Origin: Pseudomonas sp. MAG733B
GTDB taxonomy: Bacteria; Pseudomonadota; Gammaproteobacteria; Pseudomonadales; Pseudomonadaceae
Length of the DNA stretch: 64,000 nucleotides
Direction of reading: 5' to 3'
NCBI RefSeq assembly: GCF_036884845.1
Contig: NZ_CP145732.1
Span: 1,054,001 to 1,118,000, forward strand
A program made the translations under genes and the position numbers. Each line of letters begins with the position of its first letter. The stretch's first letter is position 1. The notes below the pieces were generated by a model that had not been told where the DNA came from, made no database searches, and saw nothing but the letters and a program-made list of their open reading frames with translations. This document shows positions 19,473 to 27,503 of the stretch, piece after piece.

Positions 19473-20333
19473 TCAGGCTTTTGGCAGGCCCATGCCCTGA
19501 CCCATCTGCACCGCCGTACCGGCAGTCATTTCTTCAGCCCACTTCACTTGATCCGGCCCGAACAGCACGACAGCGGTCGAACCCAGTTTGAAGCGGCCCA
19601 GCTCAGCGCCTTTTTCCAGATGGATCGGCGCGCGCGAAGCTTCGTCGTAACGGAAGGTTTTCAGCTCGCGTTTCGGCGGCGTAACCAGGCCGGCCCACAC
19701 GGTTTCGATCGACGCAACGATCATCGCACCCACCAGCACCACGGCCATCGGCCCGCGCTCGGTGTCGAAAATGCACGCAACGCGCTCGTTACGGGCGAAC
19801 AGTTCCGGCACGTTTTCAGCGGTGGACTGGTTGACCGAGAACAGGCGGCCCGGAATGTAGACCATCTCGCGCAGGGTGCCGGCCAGCGGCATGTGCACGC
19901 GGTGGTAGTCCTTCGGCGACAGGTAGATCGTCGCGAAATCACCGCCCATGAACGGCGCGGCGTTGGCCGCGTCACCACCCAGCAACTCCAGCACGCTGAA
20001 GCTGTGGCCCTTGGCCTGGAACACGCGACCGTGTTCGATCGGGCCGAGCTGGCTGACCGCGCCGTCGGCCGGGCTGAGGATCGCGCCCGGTGTTTCGTCG
20101 AGCGGGCGGGCACCGTCTTTCAAGGCGCGGGTGAAGAAGTCGTTGAAATGCTCGTAGGCGGTCAGGTCTTCGACCAGCGCCTGGGACATGTCCACTTGAT
20201 AACGCTTGGCGAACCACGCGGTGAACGCGTTCTTGAACCAGCGCACGCGGCATTCGGCGACGCAGCCGGCCAGTCGCGAGAGCAAGTGGTGGGGCAGCAG
20301 GTATTGGCTGAGGATAAACAAACGTTCTTTCAT
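19473..20333 (-). CDS. psd: Phosphatidylserine decarboxylase proenzyme
   Basis: The 286-residue inner-membrane protein converts phosphatidylserine to phosphatidylethanolamine. The self-cleavage motif LGST is present with Ser252, which becomes the pyruvoyl group of the alpha subunit after cleavage between Gly251 and Ser252. Upstream catalytic features are also visible ([10 protein letters not shown] and [11 protein letters not shown], with the conserved His). The length and motif position match the bacterial type I enzyme. The rhodanese gene begins its 3' end only 18 bases upstream on the same strand, suggesting cotranscription. Confidence 0.96.
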   Translation of the reverse strand: MKERLFILSQYLLPHHLLSRLAGCVAECRVRWFKNAFTAWFAKRYQVDMSQALVEDLTAYEHFNDFFTRALKDGARPLDETPGAILSPADGAVSQLGPIEHGRVFQAKGHSFSVLELLGGDAANAAPFMGGDFATIYLSPKDYHRVHMPLAGTLREMVYIPGRLFSVNQSTAENVPELFARNERVACIFDTERGPMAVVLVGAMIVASIETVWAGLVTPPKRELKTFRYDEASRAPIHLEKGAELGRFKLGSTAVVLFGPDQVKWAEEMTAGTAVQMGQGMGLPKA

Positions 20334-20351
20334 TGGGTGTCCTTAAAAACC

Positions 20352-21167
20352 TTAAAGCTCGACGGGGGTGTCGGGGTGATTGCCCCATTCGCCCCAGGAA
20401 CCGGCGTAGCCTTTGACCCGCGGATAACCGAGGGATTTGGCCACCAGATAAGTGAAGCCCGACCGGTGGTGGGTCTGGCAGTGGGTAATGATTTCTTTGT
20501 CAGGCGTAATGCCCAGTTGTTCCAGGATCTGCGGCATGTCGGTGCGGATACGCAGTTGGCGTGCCTTATCCATGCCCGCCGTCCATTCGAAATTGACCGC
20601 GCCGGGGATATGACCACCCTTGGCGGCGAGCACTTTCTCGCCGGAGTATTCCAGCGGCCCGCGCGCGTCCCAGATCGCCAGGTCGGCAGCACCGAGACGG
20701 CTTTGCAGGTATTCGCGGGTGGCGGTGGGTTCATCGTGCAACGTCAATGGAACCGGGCCGCCAACGTGCGCCGGGATCTGGATCGACATCGGCAAACCTG
20801 CTGCCAGCCAGGCCGGCAGTCCGCCGTCGACATAGTGGTACTTGCTGTGGCCGATGACATCCAGCAGCCAGATAAAGCGCCCGGCCCAACCGCCGCCTTC
20901 GTCGTCATAAACGACGTAGACCGCATCGGGGTTGTGTCCCAACTCACCAAACAACGCTTCAAGTGCCGCTTGCGGCGGCATCAGTCCGGGCGCAGGCGCC
21001 TGGCCGAGTTGCGTGCGTTTGGGGTCGACAAAACGTGCGCCGGGGATATGCCCTTCGGTGTAGCGGGCGCTGCTGGTCAGGTCGACCAGAATCAGTTCGC
21101 GGGCGCCGAGACGAGGGAGCAAGTCGCTCGGTTCGATCACCAGCGGCAAGCCAGAGAAGTCAGACAT
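20352..21167 (-). CDS. Tandem-domain rhodanese (thiosulfate sulfurtransferase)
   Basis: The 271-residue protein consists of two rhodanese domains. The N-terminal one (about 1-125) is inactive, and the C-terminal one carries the active loop CQTHHRSG with Cys230. Enzymes of this type move sulfur from thiosulfate to cyanide or other acceptors; RhdA of P. aeruginosa occupies the same position next to psd. I use the ATG at 21167 (MSDFSGLPLVIEPSDLL); an in-frame upstream start at 21185 adds six unconserved residues. The active loop differs from the CRKGVT of the bovine enzyme, which is usual for Azotobacter and Pseudomonas forms. Confidence 0.92.
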   Translation of the reverse strand: MSDFSGLPLVIEPSDLLPRLGARELILVDLTSSARYTEGHIPGARFVDPKRTQLGQAPAPGLMPPQAALEALFGELGHNPDAVYVVYDDEGGGWAGRFIWLLDVIGHSKYHYVDGGLPAWLAAGLPMSIQIPAHVGGPVPLTLHDEPTATREYLQSRLGAADLAIWDARGPLEYSGEKVLAAKGGHIPGAVNFEWTAGMDKARQLRIRTDMPQILEQLGITPDKEIITHCQTHHRSGFTYLVAKSLGYPRVKGYAGSWGEWGNHPDTPVEL

Positions 21168-21209
21168 GTGAGGTCTCCAGGGCACAAAAGGGAGGATTGT
21201 AGCGTAGCG

Positions 21210-22748
21210 TCATTGGCCGCGTCGGCTAAAACTGTGCAGCGCTTTCTCAATGCACTGAGCGGTTTTGCCGAAGGCTTGTACGGTGATTTCCGAAAACGGC
21301 CCGCCGCCCTGATCCGCCACCACAATCATGATCACCCGGCCATTGTTGACCAGTGAACGCAGCAGCAGGTGCTCGCCGCTGAACTGCGAGCGCAGGGTGT
21401 TGGGCAGCAGGGCGGAAAATTGCGCATTGTTGGCTGGCGTCAGGCGCACTTGGGCCTGTTGCGCGAGCAGTCGTTGCAGCACGGTGCTCTGACTGACCGC
21501 GATGTTCAACCCGGCGACTTCTTTCGGCAAACCCGCCGTCTGATGGACCCGAAGATTGGCGTGGGTGCGGTCGGCCATCAAAATCATTACCCGACGCATG
21601 CCGCACGCGACCAGCGCATCGCGGGCAGAGGTGGTCAAGTGCATGGCGTTGGTGAAGCGACTCGGTTCGACCAGCAGCTCGGCGCACTGGCTGCGCCACT
21701 TTGTCAGATCTTCGGCAGTCGGCGCCGGGGCCGGTAACAGGCCGGCATGAACGCGATTCGTGCCCCATGGCCAGAGCAACGCAACGGCGGGGTGCCAGAG
21801 ATCGGGCATGGCGTGATGGCGGGCGCTGTTGGCAGCCTGCTGGTGCAGTTGTTGCTGCACTTCGTCCATCGGCATTTGCAGGTAAAGGCTGGTCAGATAC
21901 TGCCAGCGCTCGCTGTGCGGACTGTCCCAGGCCTGTTGTGCCGACAGCGCCAACCCATTGGCCAGCAACACGGTGTTGGCTGGCTGGTTAAGCCAACGGC
22001 GCAGCGTCGGATCGTCATCGAGGCGATTTTGTTGACGCAGTGGATGCTCGCTGTCGCGGGCAATGCGCAGGACTTTGACCAGTTCGCGCTGCTCGGTGAG
22101 CAACAGTTTATAGCCTTGTTGCACCCAGATCGGCAGGCGCCAGATATCCACCAGGGCCAGGCCGATTTGCAGCAAGCGCGTGCCAAACAATTGCTTTTCG
22201 ACTTTGCGCGCCGACTCACCTTTATGGATGACCCGCAGTTCCCACTCTTCGAGCAATTGCGGATGCGTCAGCGCCAGTGGCCACAGCGGTGACAGAAACA
22301 GCAGGCTGCCCCAATGGATGTCCTGCCACAGTCGCGCCAGGCGACTGGAGAAAAAACCGTTGGCCTGTTGCGTGGCGTGCTGGCTGATCATTTGCAGCTG
22401 GCGCAGGGCTTTCGGAATCTCGGCCATGGGTTCGGCCGGCAAGCGCTCGAGCAGTTCTTCGGTACGTTTCAGGCCGAGGCGATTGATCGCGATCTCAAGG
22501 TTTTCCGCCGGCTCGGTCATGCTGCCATGGGTGTGCCGGTTGGCTTCGCGAATTACGCTCAAGGCCAGGGCCGGACTGTCCTGCATCAAGTCGGCGATGT
22601 CGCGCAACGAGCTGCGGCTGTCGCGGATCGCACGGCAGACACGGTCGTGACTGGCCTGCGGAACCGGCAGGCGCACGCCATCGAGAAGCTTGACCCAGCC
22701 TTCAAGAGTGTTGGGTTTCGGAGTCGGGACGTTCGTTTCGTTAACCAT
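21210..22748 (-). CDS. HDOD domain protein
   Basis: The 512-residue soluble protein has an N-terminal HDOD domain (about residues 20-240: RLPVPQASHDRVCRAI, LADLMQDSPALALSVIREAN, NRLGLKRTEELL). HDOD domains resemble HD phosphohydrolases without catalytic metal ligands and usually act in signalling. The C-terminal half (about 320-512) looks like a GAF-type sensor fold (LVACGMRRVMILMADRTHANLRVHQTAGLP...). Its place between the rhodanese gene and motAB is conserved in pseudomonads. It is divergent from motA. The function is not known. Confidence 0.83.
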   Translation of the reverse strand: MVNETNVPTPKPNTLEGWVKLLDGVRLPVPQASHDRVCRAIRDSRSSLRDIADLMQDSPALALSVIREANRHTHGSMTEPAENLEIAINRLGLKRTEELLERLPAEPMAEIPKALRQLQMISQHATQQANGFFSSRLARLWQDIHWGSLLFLSPLWPLALTHPQLLEEWELRVIHKGESARKVEKQLFGTRLLQIGLALVDIWRLPIWVQQGYKLLLTEQRELVKVLRIARDSEHPLRQQNRLDDDPTLRRWLNQPANTVLLANGLALSAQQAWDSPHSERWQYLTSLYLQMPMDEVQQQLHQQAANSARHHAMPDLWHPAVALLWPWGTNRVHAGLLPAPAPTAEDLTKWRSQCAELLVEPSRFTNAMHLTTSARDALVACGMRRVMILMADRTHANLRVHQTAGLPKEVAGLNIAVSQSTVLQRLLAQQAQVRLTPANNAQFSALLPNTLRSQFSGEHLLLRSLVNNGRVIMIVVADQGGGPFSEITVQAFGKTAQCIEKALHSFSRRGQ

Positions 22749-22819
22749 GTCGGGAGGCGATCATCTTCAGCATTAACGGGGCCCGGAGTGGGTCGAAGTG
22801 GCTTTTCGCCTGAACTGGC

Positions 22820-22846
22820 TATAGTCTGGCGCAGTTTTGCCGATAA
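22820..22846 (+). promoter_or_regulatory. FliA (sigma-28) type flagellar promoter for motAB
   Basis: TATAG (22820-22824), a 14-base spacer and a perfect GCCGATAA (22839-22846), compared with the sigma-28 consensus TAAAG-N15-GCCGATAA. It lies 69 bases before the motA ATG on the correct strand. Class IV flagellar control of motor genes is the expected arrangement. Confidence 0.85.
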
Positions 22847-22914
22847 GTAGAAGAAGAGATTTTTTAACTTCCGAATATGACCTTGAACCCGACTCAGTAA
22901 GTGCTCTCCTACCT

Positions 22915-23766
22915 ATGGCTAAAATAATCGGCATCATCGTCGTATTCGCGAGCGTGCTCGGCGGATACGTGCTCTCCCACGGCAAAATTGCTGCCCTGAT
23001 CCAGCCCTTCGAGGTGTTGATCATCGGCGGTGCGGCCCTCGGTGCATTCCTCCAGGCCAACCCCGGCTACATGACGATGCACGTGCTCAAGAAATCCCTG
23101 AGCATGTTCGGCTCGCGTTTCACTCACGGCTTCTATCTGGAAGTGCTGGGGCTGATCTACGAGATCCTCAACAAAAGCCGCCGCGAAGGCATGATGGCCA
23201 TCGAAGGCGACATCGAAGATGCCGCTGCGAGCCCGATCTTCGCCAAGTATCCGACCGTCCTGAAAGACGAGCGCATGACCGCGTTCATCTGCGATTACCT
23301 GCGCATCATGTCCTCCGGCAACATGGCTCCCCATGAGCTGGAAGGCCTGTTCGACATGGAGCTTTACAGCCTCAAGGAAGACCTTGAACACCCGTCCCAC
23401 GCGGTGAACGGCATCGCCGACGCCATGCCCGGTTTCGGTATCGTTGCGGCGGTACTGGGTATCGTGGTGACCATGGCGTCCCTGGGCGAGGGCGATCAGA
23501 AGTCCATCGGCTTGCACGTAGGTGCGGCGCTGGTCGGTACCTTCTTCGGTATTCTTGCTGCTTACGGTTTCTTCGGTCCGTTGGCCCATTCCCTGGCCCA
23601 CGACGCCAAGGAAGAGCTGAACGTCTACGAAGCCATCAAGGCCTCGCTGGTGGCTTCGGCATCCGGCATGCCGCCATCGCTGGCCGTGGAGTTCGGGCGC
23701 AAGGTTCTGTACCCGGCGCACCGTCCAAGCTTCGCCGAGCTGGAACAAGCGGTTCGTGGTCGTTAA
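22915..23766 (+). CDS. motA: Flagellar motor stator protein MotA
   Basis: This is the proton-channel subunit of the flagellar stator: 283 residues with four membrane helices and a large cytoplasmic loop (about 60-165) that contacts the rotor. The conserved end segments VNGIADAMPGFGIVAAVLGIVVTM and LVGTFFGILAAYGFFGPL are intact. The ATG at 22915 gives the standard MAKIIGIIVVFASVLGGYVLSHG start, although no convincing SD precedes it (CTCTCCTACCT). An in-frame extension to 22837 would begin inside the -10 of the FliA promoter and cannot be used by that transcript. motB follows after 3 bases. Confidence 0.96.
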   Translation: MAKIIGIIVVFASVLGGYVLSHGKIAALIQPFEVLIIGGAALGAFLQANPGYMTMHVLKKSLSMFGSRFTHGFYLEVLGLIYEILNKSRREGMMAIEGDIEDAAASPIFAKYPTVLKDERMTAFICDYLRIMSSGNMAPHELEGLFDMELYSLKEDLEHPSHAVNGIADAMPGFGIVAAVLGIVVTMASLGEGDQKSIGLHVGAALVGTFFGILAAYGFFGPLAHSLAHDAKEELNVYEAIKASLVASASGMPPSLAVEFGRKVLYPAHRPSFAELEQAVRGR

Positions 23767-23769
23767 GTT

Positions 23770-24816
23770 ATGGAAAACAATCAGCCGATAATCATCAAGC
23801 GCGTCAAGCGCATCGCCGGCGGGCATCACGGGGGCGCCTGGAAAATCGCCTTCGCCGACTTCGCCACGGCGATGATGGCGTTCTTCCTGGTGTTGTGGCT
23901 GCTGTCCACGGCAACGCCGGAACAGAAGATCGCCATCGCCGGTTACTTCAAGGACCCGATCGGCTTTTCCGAAAGCGGCACGCCTTACATCATCGACCTG
24001 GGTGGTACACCGACCCTGGCGCCGGAAAACACCCTCAATCCCGAGGTGAAGTCCCAGCCGCAACCGGACAAGGTCACCGTCGACGCCGAACAGGTCGAAG
24101 GCATGGCCGAAATGGTCGAGAAGGAGCGTCTCGAACTGTTGCTGCAAGAACTGCAGAACAAGGTCGAAGAGAACCCGCAACTGCAGAAATTCAAAGATCA
24201 GATCATGTTCGAGATCACCCCGGACGGCTTGCGCATCCAGATCGTGGATGCCGAGAATCGGCCGATGTTCGACTCGGGCAGTGCGCGTCTGAAATCGTAT
24301 TTCGAAGACATCCTGCTGGCCATGGCCGACACCATCAAAGCGGTGCCGAACAAGATCAGCATCAGCGGCCACACCGATGCCAAACCGTACAGCGGCCAGG
24401 GCGATTTCGGTAACTGGGAACTGTCCGCCAACCGTGCCAACGCCGCTCGCCGTGCGCTGGTGGCGGGCAGTTATCCGGACGCGCAGGTGGCGCGGGTAGT
24501 CGGTTATGCCTCGTCGGCCCTGTTCGACCGCGAGCATCCGTTCAACCCGGTCAACCGCCGTATCGACATCGTGGTGCTAACCAAGAAAGCCCAGCGCGCC
24601 ATCGAAGGTTCGCAGGGCGCAGAGCCTGCACCCGATACCCCGCAAGGTTCGGCTGCTCCGGAAGCCACACCGGCTACACCGGTCGACCCGAATGCGTTGC
24701 CGGCGGACAAGGAGCCGCTGCCGGCTCACGAGCTTCGGGAGCGTCTGAACCTGTTCGACGACCCGGCACCGAAACCGGGTGAGCCAGCCAAACCGGCTGA
24801 ACCGCCCAAGCATTGA
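23770..24816 (+). CDS. motB: Flagellar motor stator protein MotB
   Basis: The 348-residue protein has a short cytoplasmic N-terminus, a single membrane helix with the proton-carrying Asp30 (AFADFATAMMAFFLVLWLLS), a plug and linker, and a periplasmic OmpA-like peptidoglycan-binding domain (about 165-275, with ISGHTDAKPYSG and NRRIDIVVL). The C-terminal 75 residues are Pro/Ala/Glu-rich, ending KPAEPPKH. A second, slightly different copy of this 3' end (ending KPAEPAKQ) lies 2.6 kb downstream at 27421-27454, the trace of an insertion event behind the gene. Confidence 0.96.
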   Translation: MENNQPIIIKRVKRIAGGHHGGAWKIAFADFATAMMAFFLVLWLLSTATPEQKIAIAGYFKDPIGFSESGTPYIIDLGGTPTLAPENTLNPEVKSQPQPDKVTVDAEQVEGMAEMVEKERLELLLQELQNKVEENPQLQKFKDQIMFEITPDGLRIQIVDAENRPMFDSGSARLKSYFEDILLAMADTIKAVPNKISISGHTDAKPYSGQGDFGNWELSANRANAARRALVAGSYPDAQVARVVGYASSALFDREHPFNPVNRRIDIVVLTKKAQRAIEGSQGAEPAPDTPQGSAAPEATPATPVDPNALPADKEPLPAHELRERLNLFDDPAPKPGEPAKPAEPPKH

Positions 24817-24821
24817 CCGAC

Positions 24822-24851
24822 AAAAAAGCCGACAGTGATGTCGGCTTTTTT
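24822..24851. terminator. motB intrinsic terminator
   Basis: AAAAAAGCCGACA / TGTCGGCTTTTTT, symmetric and so functional in both directions, starting 5 bases after the motB stop. An identical hairpin recurs at 27460-27489. Confidence 0.95.
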
Positions 24852-24930
24852 GTGCTTGTAAGAATGAATTCAGATCCGCTGCATTGCGAGAAAACTCAAG
24901 GAATGAGGTTTGGTCTGAGAATTGTGTAGG

Positions 24931-24947
24931 ACGGGTCTGAGACCCGT
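24931..24947. repeat. Perfect short palindrome
   Basis: ACGGGTC-TGA-GACCCGT, a 7-bp perfect stem with a 3-base loop followed by AAACCGGGTTTTAC. It may be a weak terminator or an operator. The rest of 24856-25040 holds nothing else I recognise. Confidence 0.5.
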
Positions 24948-25041
24948 AAACCGGGTTTTACTTCGCTTGGGGCCTCGGTACAGTTCGCCTGTCGCCGACG
25001 AATCGGTGATCGACCTTAGCCGGTTGTAACAGATGACGCAC

Positions 25042-25069
25042 AAGCGCCCGTATAATCGCGGCGCTTTTT
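25042..25069 (+). promoter_or_regulatory. Candidate -10 element inside a GC-rich inverted repeat
   Basis: A perfect TATAAT (25051-25056) sits in the loop of AAGCGCC (25042-25048) / GGCGCTT (25060-25066). I find no good -35 at the ideal distance; TTGTAA at 25024 is 21 bases away. It could be the promoter of the structured leader and DUF6124-like gene, or the hairpin plus TTT could be a terminator. Confidence 0.45.
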
Positions 25070-25090
25070 GCTGCCTGGCATCTAATGTCT

Positions 25091-25205
25091 ATGGTGGCTG
25101 TGCGTGGGACACCTCCGGGTGTGCCGGGTTCATCTGTCCGGTCGGCTAACCCGCGTACAGCTACCACCCCAATTCGTTTAGCCGCGAAAGGGGTGGGAGT
25201 TCCAC
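25091..25205 (+). ncRNA. Structured 5' leader of the DUF6124-like gene (candidate cis-regulatory RNA)
   Basis: The sequence folds by eye into a closed three-way arrangement: P1 GGTGGCTGT (25093-25101) with ACAGCTACC (25157-25165, one G-U); P2 GG-ACACC (25107-25113) with GGTGT-G-CC (25118-25125) capped by a TCCG loop; P3 GGGTT (25126-25130) with AACCC (25148-25152). A fourth stem, CCACCCC (25164-25170) with GGGGTGG (25190-25196), shares bases 25164-25165 with P1, so the two compete at that edge. It ends about 30 bases before the ATG. This looks like an aptamer or protein-binding leader with a switching helix. The family and ligand are unknown to me. Confidence 0.6.
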
Positions 25206-25226
25206 CTATCAGATGAGAATCCAGCC

Positions 25227-25496
25227 ATGTCCAGATACCACCCGCTCCAAGGCAACTTCAGCGTCGGCCCGACGCTATACATCGACACCGAAGCCCGCAC
25301 TTCCGATCTTCTTGAAACCGCCGTGCATCGAATCAAAGCTGCGCGCAACCTACTTAACAGCGTCACCTGTCTATGCGTCAAAGACGCCGAAGGGCATGAC
25401 CTGGAGCATTTCGCCAACGCTGCACACATGTTGATCCAGGATGGCTGTGACGCTTTGGAAGCGCTGGGTTGGCAGCTGGAAAAAGCCGTACGCTGA
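25227..25496 (+). CDS. Small DUF6124-like protein
   Basis: This is an 89-residue soluble protein with no signal peptide. It has the pattern of a Pseudomonas-restricted small protein family (DUF6124/DUF3077-like): a variable N-terminus, then LLETAVHRIKAARNLLNSVTCL, a predicted helix, and a C-terminal helix HMLIQDGCDALEALGWQLEKAV. The function is unknown; paralogues are typically scattered through a genome. The ATG at 25227 is preceded by GATGAGA (25212-25218), a weak SD. The long structured leader in front is the notable feature. A hairpin AAAGC/GCTTTTTT follows at about 25506-25530. Confidence 0.75.
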   Translation: MSRYHPLQGNFSVGPTLYIDTEARTSDLLETAVHRIKAARNLLNSVTCLCVKDAEGHDLEHFANAAHMLIQDGCDALEALGWQLEKAVR

Positions 25497-25505
25497 GAAT
25501 CAGAA

Positions 25506-25530
25506 AGCCGAGTTGTTCGCAGCTTTTTTC
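25506..25530 (+). terminator. Weak terminator after the DUF6124-like gene
   Basis: AAAGC...GCTTT with a 12-base intervening segment, followed by TTT. The stem is short. The remaining 240 bases up to the ImmA-like gene carry its probable promoter and a strong SD; I see no gene in them. Confidence 0.45.
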
Positions 25531-25777
25531 GTTTGTGGGCTGGGGTTGCCCGCGTAGATACCGGCTAAAAACGAGAAGGGGGTCACTTCGGCTCGAAGAA
25601 CTTGTGTCTCTGCGGGGACGCTGGTTGGCTCCGACGAGCAGCATGGCCCTCGTCTTCGCATATCTTGCAAGTGCCACAAAGAATCTATACTGTCCCGTGA
25701 GTTTTGCGGCAAGACATGATGTCTACTGCTTGAGCGACCCCCATTTCATGTGATGCCATTCTAGGGAGGAGGGATCT

Positions 25778-26758
25778 ATGACCACAGTTCAGAATCTTTA
25801 CTCCGCCTTAGACAAGCAGGGCATTTCGAAAAGAAAGCTCGCTCTTCTGCTGCCTGACTGGTGGACAGATGAGGTAGAGGCATCACCTTCAGGTGTGCAA
25901 CAAGCCAAGGTTTATTTGGCCAAAGCATTAAGTCTGCGTATGCGTCCTTTCAGTGAGACGCCTCCCCGGATTGAGTTCGACTTACCGGCGGATAAGCGCT
26001 TCAAAAAGTCTGCCAAGACCTCTGAAGCAGATGTGAATCTTGCGGTTGCCTTGGCTCGTAGTGCCTCGCGCCTCGCGCTTTCTGCGTTAGACACTCAATT
26101 CGTTCCGCCTCCACCGGACGCACTGGTGATTCGCGAGCACTTGCTTTCATCGGGGGCTCCTTGGGTGGGGTTGTCTGCGCTGCTCGACTATTGCTGGAAC
26201 ACTGGCATCCCAGTCATACACCTGGCTACACCTCTGCTCGGTCGAAAAATGGACGGTATCGCCATGGCGATCAACGGCCGGCCATCGATCGTTCTTTCTA
26301 ACAATCGAAAAAGCGGTTTCTTGCTTTTCCATTTGGCACATGAGCTCGGGCACATTGCCTTGGGGCATGTCGGCGCAAATGGAACGATTGTTGATGATGA
26401 AATTAAAAAAGACGACGATCTGGGCAAAGACGCTGATGAGCTTGCAGCGGACCAGTTCGCTATCCAGTTATTGACTGGGAATGCTCATGGCAATCTAACG
26501 CTTCAGCACTTGATCAAAGCACCTGTGCTGGCCCGGCAAGCAGTGCAGTATGGGGCAGAGCATAAAATCGATCCTACACACATCGTTTTAAATTGCGCTC
26601 ATAACGATAAGCGGCTTTTCCCGTTGTGTGTTTCTGCTGCAAATTTTATCGCTGGAGAAAGCACAGATCAGTCGTTGGTTTCAGACGTTGTTTTTCGGCA
26701 TCTGCAAGGAAACCTAAAGCACGACAGCGAGCATTTACTGCGGAAACTTATCGCATAA
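25778..26758 (+). CDS. ImmA/IrrE-family metallo-endopeptidase (putative antitoxin/regulator)
   Basis: The 326-residue cytoplasmic protein contains a zincin motif HELGH (FHLAHELGHIALGH, around residues 187-200) with a downstream ELAADQFA helix that supplies the third ligand region, as in ImmA/IrrE (COG2856) proteases. The N-terminal 60 residues (NLYSALDKQGISKRKLALLLPDWW) look like a degenerate XRE-type helix-turn-helix. The SD GGGAGGAGGG at 25764-25773 is exceptionally strong. The stop abuts the next ATG (TAAATG), so the two are coupled. Fusions of Xre and Zn-peptidase domains are known partners of toxin genes. Base composition is visibly more AT-rich than the neighbouring core genes, suggesting transfer. 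Confidence 0.8.
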   Translation: MTTVQNLYSALDKQGISKRKLALLLPDWWTDEVEASPSGVQQAKVYLAKALSLRMRPFSETPPRIEFDLPADKRFKKSAKTSEADVNLAVALARSASRLALSALDTQFVPPPPDALVIREHLLSSGAPWVGLSALLDYCWNTGIPVIHLATPLLGRKMDGIAMAINGRPSIVLSNNRKSGFLLFHLAHELGHIALGHVGANGTIVDDEIKKDDDLGKDADELAADQFAIQLLTGNAHGNLTLQHLIKAPVLARQAVQYGAEHKIDPTHIVLNCAHNDKRLFPLCVSAANFIAGESTDQSLVSDVVFRHLQGNLKHDSEHLLRKLIA

Positions 26759-27400
26759 ATGATTCTCCTCACCGACAACGACATATTGGTAAAGCTTGCT
26801 CAATGTGACTTGATTGATGAGGCTTTGGCAGTTTTTCAGTGCGGGCTTAGTGATTGTTACGTTCTAGACAGTGCCAAGCATTCTCTCTACTTAAATGACG
26901 TAGAAAAGTGCGTATCCAGACGCGTCGGCAGCTACCAATCTTATGATCGGCTTTGTAATCTCGTCCAGTCCTGCTGCGTGCTTGATGCGGCCGATGAAGA
27001 TCTGGATTTCATGGACGAATTGCTTCAAATTGACAGCGTCGACGATGGCGAGCTTTTGCTGTTGATGCATGCTTTCTCTCTCTATCAAAATCAACAGCCT
27101 TACTCATTTACCACAGGTGACAAACGCGCACTCGTCGGTATCTCGATGTCACAGTCCGATAGAGCCAAGCAGATACTTTTCCAGCGGGTGGAATGTGTCG
27201 AGTCAATCATTCTGAAAGCAATTCGAATATATGGTTTTGCGCATATCAGCACGAAACTTATACAAGCTCAGGCTCTTGTTGCTGAGGAAAAATATGACAA
27301 GGTTTTGAGAATGACTTTCGGTGCTGGACGTGATGAACATCACTCTAATGCATGCCTTTCTCAATACCTCGCACCCATCGGCCAGTTCATAAAGCCCTGA
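26759..27400 (+). CDS. PIN-like domain protein, putative toxin paired with the ImmA-like gene
   Basis: The 213-residue protein begins MILLTDNDILVKLAQCDLID, the pattern of the first acidic strand of a PIN-type nuclease. A mid-protein DDGELLLLMHAFSL segment with acidic residues and a later TGDKRAL, the usual position of the final PIN Asp, follow. The remaining 80 residues are helical. PIN proteins are Mg2+-dependent ribonucleases and common toxins. The gene starts directly after the stop of the protease gene. I could not verify family membership without a profile search; an uncharacterised partner protein is the alternative. Confidence 0.6.
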   Translation: MILLTDNDILVKLAQCDLIDEALAVFQCGLSDCYVLDSAKHSLYLNDVEKCVSRRVGSYQSYDRLCNLVQSCCVLDAADEDLDFMDELLQIDSVDDGELLLLMHAFSLYQNQQPYSFTTGDKRALVGISMSQSDRAKQILFQRVECVESIILKAIRIYGFAHISTKLIQAQALVAEEKYDKVLRMTFGAGRDEHHSNACLSQYLAPIGQFIKP

Positions 27401-27420
27401 CTTATGTACGAACTCGGAAG

Positions 27421-27454
27421 GGCACCGAAGCCGGCTGAGCCCGCCAAGCAGTGA
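27421..27454 (+). pseudogene. Duplicated 3' end of motB (remnant)
   Basis: Bases 27422-27454 encode APKPAEPAKQ and a stop, matching the end of MotB (KPAEPPKH stop at 24816) with several substitutions. They are followed at the same spacing by an identical terminator hairpin. The fragment has no start and is not translated. It represents a different motB allele left behind the inserted genes. Confidence 0.85.
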
Positions 27455-27459
27455 CCTAC

Positions 27460-27489
27460 AAAAAAGCCGACAGTGATGTCGGCTTTTTT
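27460..27489. terminator. Second copy of the motB terminator, shared by converging genes
   Basis: AAAAAAGCCGACA (27460-27472) / TGTCGGCTTTTTT (27477-27489), identical to the hairpin at 24822-24851. Being symmetric, it can also end the minus-strand TIR-caspase-TIR operon, whose last stop is at 27504-27506. Confidence 0.9.
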
Positions 27490-27503
27490 GTGCGCGATGA
27501 CTT

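Noticed and set aside
25469..25753. 94-codon open frame between the DUF6124-like and ImmA-like genes
   Set aside because: It begins inside the DUF6124-like gene, has no SD, and its product resembles no family; the stretch looks like a promoter region.
24822..27489. Treating the two identical terminators as att sites of an integrase-type island
   Set aside because: No integrase or excisionase gene lies between them, and the repeat includes diverged motB codons, which fits homologous exchange better than site-specific integration.
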